Notes under the pieces: generated by a model | What the model saw: the letters and a program-made list of their open reading frames with translations, nothing else | Told to the model about the DNA's origin: nothing | Database searches by the model: none | Shown: positions 49,162 through 52,040 of the stretch, in pieces | Position numbering within the stretch: position 1 is the stretch's first letter | Layout: every line of letters starts with the position of its first letter | Origin: Lachnoclostridium sp. | Lineage (GTDB): Bacteria > Bacillota > Clostridia > Lachnospirales > Lachnospiraceae | Assembly (NCBI GenBank): GCA_023665475.1 | Contig: JAMPEB010000020.1 | Location: 1 to 52,040, forward strand | DNA length: 52,040 nt | Direction of reading: 5' to 3' | Made by a program: the position numbers and the translations under genes

Positions 49162-51789
49162 ATGAACAAATGGGTGTACAAATTCAAAGAGGGTAATGCT
49201 GATATGCGAAACCTCTTAGGCGGAAAAGGGGCAAACTTAGCGGAGATGACCAACCTAGGGCTGCCGATTCCCCAAGGTTTTACGATTACCACGGAAGCTT
49301 GCACGGATTATTATAACAACAAAGAACAGATTTCGGATGAGATTAAGGAGCAGATTTTTCAAAATCTCAGCGATCTGGAAGAACTGATGGGCAAAAAATT
49401 CGGCGATACGCAGGATCCTTTGCTGGTATCCGTCCGTTCCGGCGCAAGGGCATCCATGCCCGGCATGATGGACACCATATTAAATCTGGGTCTGAATGAT
49501 ACCGCTGTGGAAGGATTTGCCGCAAAGACGGGGAATCCCAGATTTGCTTACGATTCCTACAGAAGGTTCATTCAAATGTACTCCGATGTCGTTATGGAAG
49601 TACCTAAGTCCTTTTTTGAGAAGATTATCGATGAAATGAAAGAGGCAAAGGGTGTAAAGTACGACACCGAGTTAAATGCAGAGGACTTAAAGGAGCTGGC
49701 ACAGAGATTCAAAGAAGTTTACAAAGAGAAAATGAACGGTCAGGAATTTCCGCAGGATCCTAAGGATCAATTGATGGGCGCCGTAAAGGCAGTGTTCCGT
49801 TCCTGGGATAATGACCGTGCCATTGTATACAGGCGTATGAATGATATTCCCAGTGATTGGGGGACTGCGGTAAATGTGCAGTCCATGGTATTCGGTAACA
49901 AAGGAAATACTTCCGGCACAGGCGTGGCGTTTACCCGAAATCCCTCCACCGGGGAAAAGGGTATTTTCGGCGAATACCTTATTAACGCCCAAGGCGAAGA
50001 TGTAGTGGCAGGCGTGCGTACGCCCCAGCCCATTTCCCAGCTTGAGAAAGATTTACCCGACTGCTACAAGCAGTTTATGGAATTGGCGGAAAAGCTGGAA
50101 GAGCATTACCGTGACATGCAGGATATGGAGTTTACCATAGAGGAGGGCAAATTGTATTTCCTCCAGACCAGAAACGGCAAGAGGACTGCTCCGGCAGCCA
50201 TCAATATTGCCTGTGATCTGGTAGATGAAGGCAAAATTACGCCCAAGGAGGCAGTCTGCCGAATTGAGGCGAAATCCCTTGACCAACTGCTGCATCCTAC
50301 TTTTGATACGGAGGCGCTTAAGGCAGGCGAAGTCATCGGCTCGGCGCTTCCCGCATCCCCGGGGGCTGCGGCAGGCAAAGTATACTTTACCGCAGAGGAC
50401 GCCAAGGCTGCCGGTATCGGCGGCAGAGGAGAAAGGGTGATTCTGGTCCGTCTGGAGACTTCTCCTGAGGATATCGAAGGAATGCATGCTTCTCAGGGAA
50501 TCCTCACCGTACGCGGCGGTATGACCTCCCACGCAGCCGTGGTTGCCAGAGGCATGGGCACCTGTTGCGTATCCGGCTGCGGCGATATTACGATTAACGA
50601 GGAAGCAAAGGTGTTTGAACTTGGCGGACAAACCTTCCGCGAGGGAGATTATATCTCGCTGGACGGAACCACAGGCAAAATTTATAAAGGAGATATCAAG
50701 ACGGTGGAAGCCTCCGTCAGCGGCAATTTCGGTCGCATCATGGCATGGGCGGATGAGTTCCGTACCCTGAAGGTGCGCACCAATGCGGACACTCCGGCGG
50801 ACACCATAAAGGCGGTGGAGCTTGGCGCGGAAGGCATCGGACTGTGCCGTACCGAGCATATGTTCTTTGGAGAGGACAGGATTCCCAAATTCCGCAGAAT
50901 GATTCTTTCCGACACCGTAGAACAGAGAGAAGAAGCGCTTAAGGCGATCGGTGAGTTCCAAAAGGCGGATTTTAAGGCAATGTATGAAGTGCTGGAAGGA
51001 AAGCCCATGACCGTCCGTTATCTGGACCCGCCCCTGCATGAGTTTGTTCCCACGGAGGAAGAGGACATCAAGGCATTGGCGCAGGATATGGGCATGACCG
51101 TGGAAGAGGTCAAGAATAAGTGCGACGCCCTGCATGAGTTTAACCCTATGATGGGGCACAGGGGATGCCGTCTGGCAGTTACCTATCCCGAAATCGCAAA
51201 GATGCAGACCAGAGCCGTAATGGAGGCAGCCATTGAAGTAAAGGCTGAAAAAGGCTATGATATCGTACCCGAGATTATGATTCCCTTAGTGGGCGAAAAG
51301 AAAGAGTTAAAATATGTCAAAGAAGTAGTAGTGGAAGAGGCGGAAGCTGTCAAAAAGGAAAAGAATTCCGATATAAAATACCACATCGGAACCATGATCG
51401 AGATTCCCCGCGCCGCTCTTACCGCTGACGCCATTGCAGAGGAGGCGGAGTTCTTCTCCTTCGGCACCAATGACCTGACCCAGATGACCTTCGGATTCTC
51501 CCGCGACGATGCAGGAAAATTTTTGGATGCTTATTACAAAGTAAAGATTTATGAGTCCGACCCTTTTGCAAGACTGGATCAGACAGGCGTGGGACAGTTG
51601 GTGCGGATGGCAGTGGAAAGCGGCCGTAAAACCCGTCCGGACATTAAACTCGGAATCTGCGGCGAACATGGAGGAGACCCCTCCTCGATTGCGTTCTGCC
51701 ACAAGCTGGGCTTAGACTATGTATCCTGCTCTCCCTTCAGAGTTCCCATAGCCCGACTCTCGGCGGCGCAGTCGGCTATTAATAATTGA
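49162..51789 (+). CDS. ppdK: Pyruvate, phosphate dikinase
   Basis: Interconverts PEP, AMP and PPi with pyruvate, ATP and Pi; in anaerobes often a glycolytic or gluconeogenic step. The 875 residues have an N-terminal ATP-grasp region (GGKGANLAEM, SVRSGARASMPGMMDT), the swivelling phospho-His domain (GGMTSHAAVVARGMG, His near 457) and the PEP/pyruvate barrel (GLCRTEHMFF, MMGHRGCRL, the catalytic Cys in GICGEHGGDP near 831). The length fits the family exactly. I use ATG 49162 (MNKWVYKFKEG) with GGAG 6 nt upstream; the in-frame ATG 49114 has no such site. Confidence 0.96.
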   Translation: MNKWVYKFKEGNADMRNLLGGKGANLAEMTNLGLPIPQGFTITTEACTDYYNNKEQISDEIKEQIFQNLSDLEELMGKKFGDTQDPLLVSVRSGARASMPGMMDTILNLGLNDTAVEGFAAKTGNPRFAYDSYRRFIQMYSDVVMEVPKSFFEKIIDEMKEAKGVKYDTELNAEDLKELAQRFKEVYKEKMNGQEFPQDPKDQLMGAVKAVFRSWDNDRAIVYRRMNDIPSDWGTAVNVQSMVFGNKGNTSGTGVAFTRNPSTGEKGIFGEYLINAQGEDVVAGVRTPQPISQLEKDLPDCYKQFMELAEKLEEHYRDMQDMEFTIEEGKLYFLQTRNGKRTAPAAINIACDLVDEGKITPKEAVCRIEAKSLDQLLHPTFDTEALKAGEVIGSALPASPGAAAGKVYFTAEDAKAAGIGGRGERVILVRLETSPEDIEGMHASQGILTVRGGMTSHAAVVARGMGTCCVSGCGDITINEEAKVFELGGQTFREGDYISLDGTTGKIYKGDIKTVEASVSGNFGRIMAWADEFRTLKVRTNADTPADTIKAVELGAEGIGLCRTEHMFFGEDRIPKFRRMILSDTVEQREEALKAIGEFQKADFKAMYEVLEGKPMTVRYLDPPLHEFVPTEEEDIKALAQDMGMTVEEVKNKCDALHEFNPMMGHRGCRLAVTYPEIAKMQTRAVMEAAIEVKAEKGYDIVPEIMIPLVGEKKELKYVKEVVVEEAEAVKKEKNSDIKYHIGTMIEIPRAALTADAIAEEAEFFSFGTNDLTQMTFGFSRDDAGKFLDAYYKVKIYESDPFARLDQTGVGQLVRMAVESGRKTRPDIKLGICGEHGGDPSSIAFCHKLGLDYVSCSPFRVPIARLSAAQSAINN

Positions 51790-51882
51790 TGCCATAGGAA
51801 TTTTGGTGTTCTTGCAGAACCAGATTTTCCTGAATGCAAATTTTAATTTTTCCTGAGCGGAAGAGAAGATAAGCAGTAATGA

Positions 51883-51914
51883 GAGCCTTGCTGGATACCC
51901 AGTGAGGCTCTTTT
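51883..51914 (+). terminator. Terminator after ppdK
   Basis: GAGCCT/AGGCTC outer stem with inner CTGG/CCAG, followed by TTTT. It starts 94 nt after the stop. Confidence 0.8.
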
Positions 51915-52040
51915 CCTCCTCCCCTCCCCTTTCCCCATCTTCCTCCTCCCCTCCACCCTAAAGCCTCGCCAGCTAGCGGTGCCAAGCCATTTTCCCATCC
52001 TCTTTCCTTTTCTCTTCAGATATTTTCTTCCTCCCCTCAA
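51915..52040. other. Pyrimidine-rich tail of the window
   Basis: Most of the last 125 bases are runs of C and T on the plus strand (CCTCCTCCCCTCCCC and similar), interrupted only near 51960-51990. A minus-strand open frame through it is Arg/Lys/Gly-rich and low complexity, and is not credible as a gene. Confidence 0.6.

Noticed and set aside
50053..51159. Long minus-strand open frame opposite ppdK
   Set aside because: It is an antisense shadow of a highly conserved gene with no motifs of its own.
51843..52040. Minus-strand Arg/Lys/Gly-rich frame at the window end
   Set aside because: It comes from a low-complexity pyrimidine tract and overlaps the ppdK terminator.

Overview
The window looks like a chromosomal segment of an anaerobic Lachnospiraceae-type clostridium. 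The grounds are a group-A [FeFe] hydrogenase, a SCIFF peptide with its radical-SAM maturase, a FeoB-associated Cys-rich peptide, an Rpn-type nuclease, pyruvate phosphate dikinase, separate pyrB/pyrI genes, strong Shine-Dalgarno sites and frequent TTG/GTG starts. I found no rRNA, tRNA, CRISPR array, prophage or insertion sequence. The species assignment is inference from gene content only.

Layout. 1-3.9 kb: a leader with several hairpins, then a NuoF-Cys/GltD fusion flavoprotein overlapping hydA. 4-5.1 kb: a GT2 glycosyltransferase and, convergent, a small FeoB-associated peptide with a palindromic operator. 5.4-13 kb: hisS, aspS, a 4'-phosphopantetheinyl transferase carrying a palindrome-rich insertion, and a heterodimeric ABC exporter. 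13-18.2 kb: an Rpn nuclease, a YD-repeat lipoprotein, a cell-wall amidase and a short Na/Pi cotransporter. 18.2-24.1 kb: a CorC/HlyC membrane protein (minus), then the conserved clostridial block TIGR04086-SCIFF-maturase-secDF. 24.2-28.6 kb: pyrI, pyrB and a nitroreductase (minus), two PH-like membrane or cytosolic proteins, and a PF06541 membrane protein. 28.7-33.2 kb: folate biosynthesis (folC, folE, an HD hydrolase, folP, a folB-folK fusion). 33.2-35.4 kb: a Gx-transporter and NusG-II pair divergent from an ApbE flavinyltransferase, resembling part of a flavin-based extracellular electron transfer module. 35.4-38.5 kb: a tandem array of RNA-like cloverleaves, an ArsR/SmtB sensor, a DUF5050 protein and pheA. 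38.7-44.7 kb: DUF815 ATPase, ppx-HD, ppk, maf and a small acidic protein. 44.7-51.8 kb: a PHP-HAD fusion and an ABC-F ATPase (minus), glpQ-like GDPD and ppdK.

The most unusual content is between the genes. Many leaders carry runs of strong hairpins. Two leaders (before the HD hydrolase and before DUF815) are clearly homologous: stem sequences differ but stay paired, and a 7-nt loop is identical, which suggests a structured RNA family. A separate array (35441-35800) has two identical 88-nt units that fold as four-way junctions, spaced exactly 148 nt apart, with a third partial unit at the same spacing directly upstream of arsR. A 49-nt hairpin repeat precedes two unrelated genes. The folP leader can form two mutually exclusive folds at its start codon. 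Several coding regions (sfp, rpn, the YD lipoprotein) also carry in-frame repeats.
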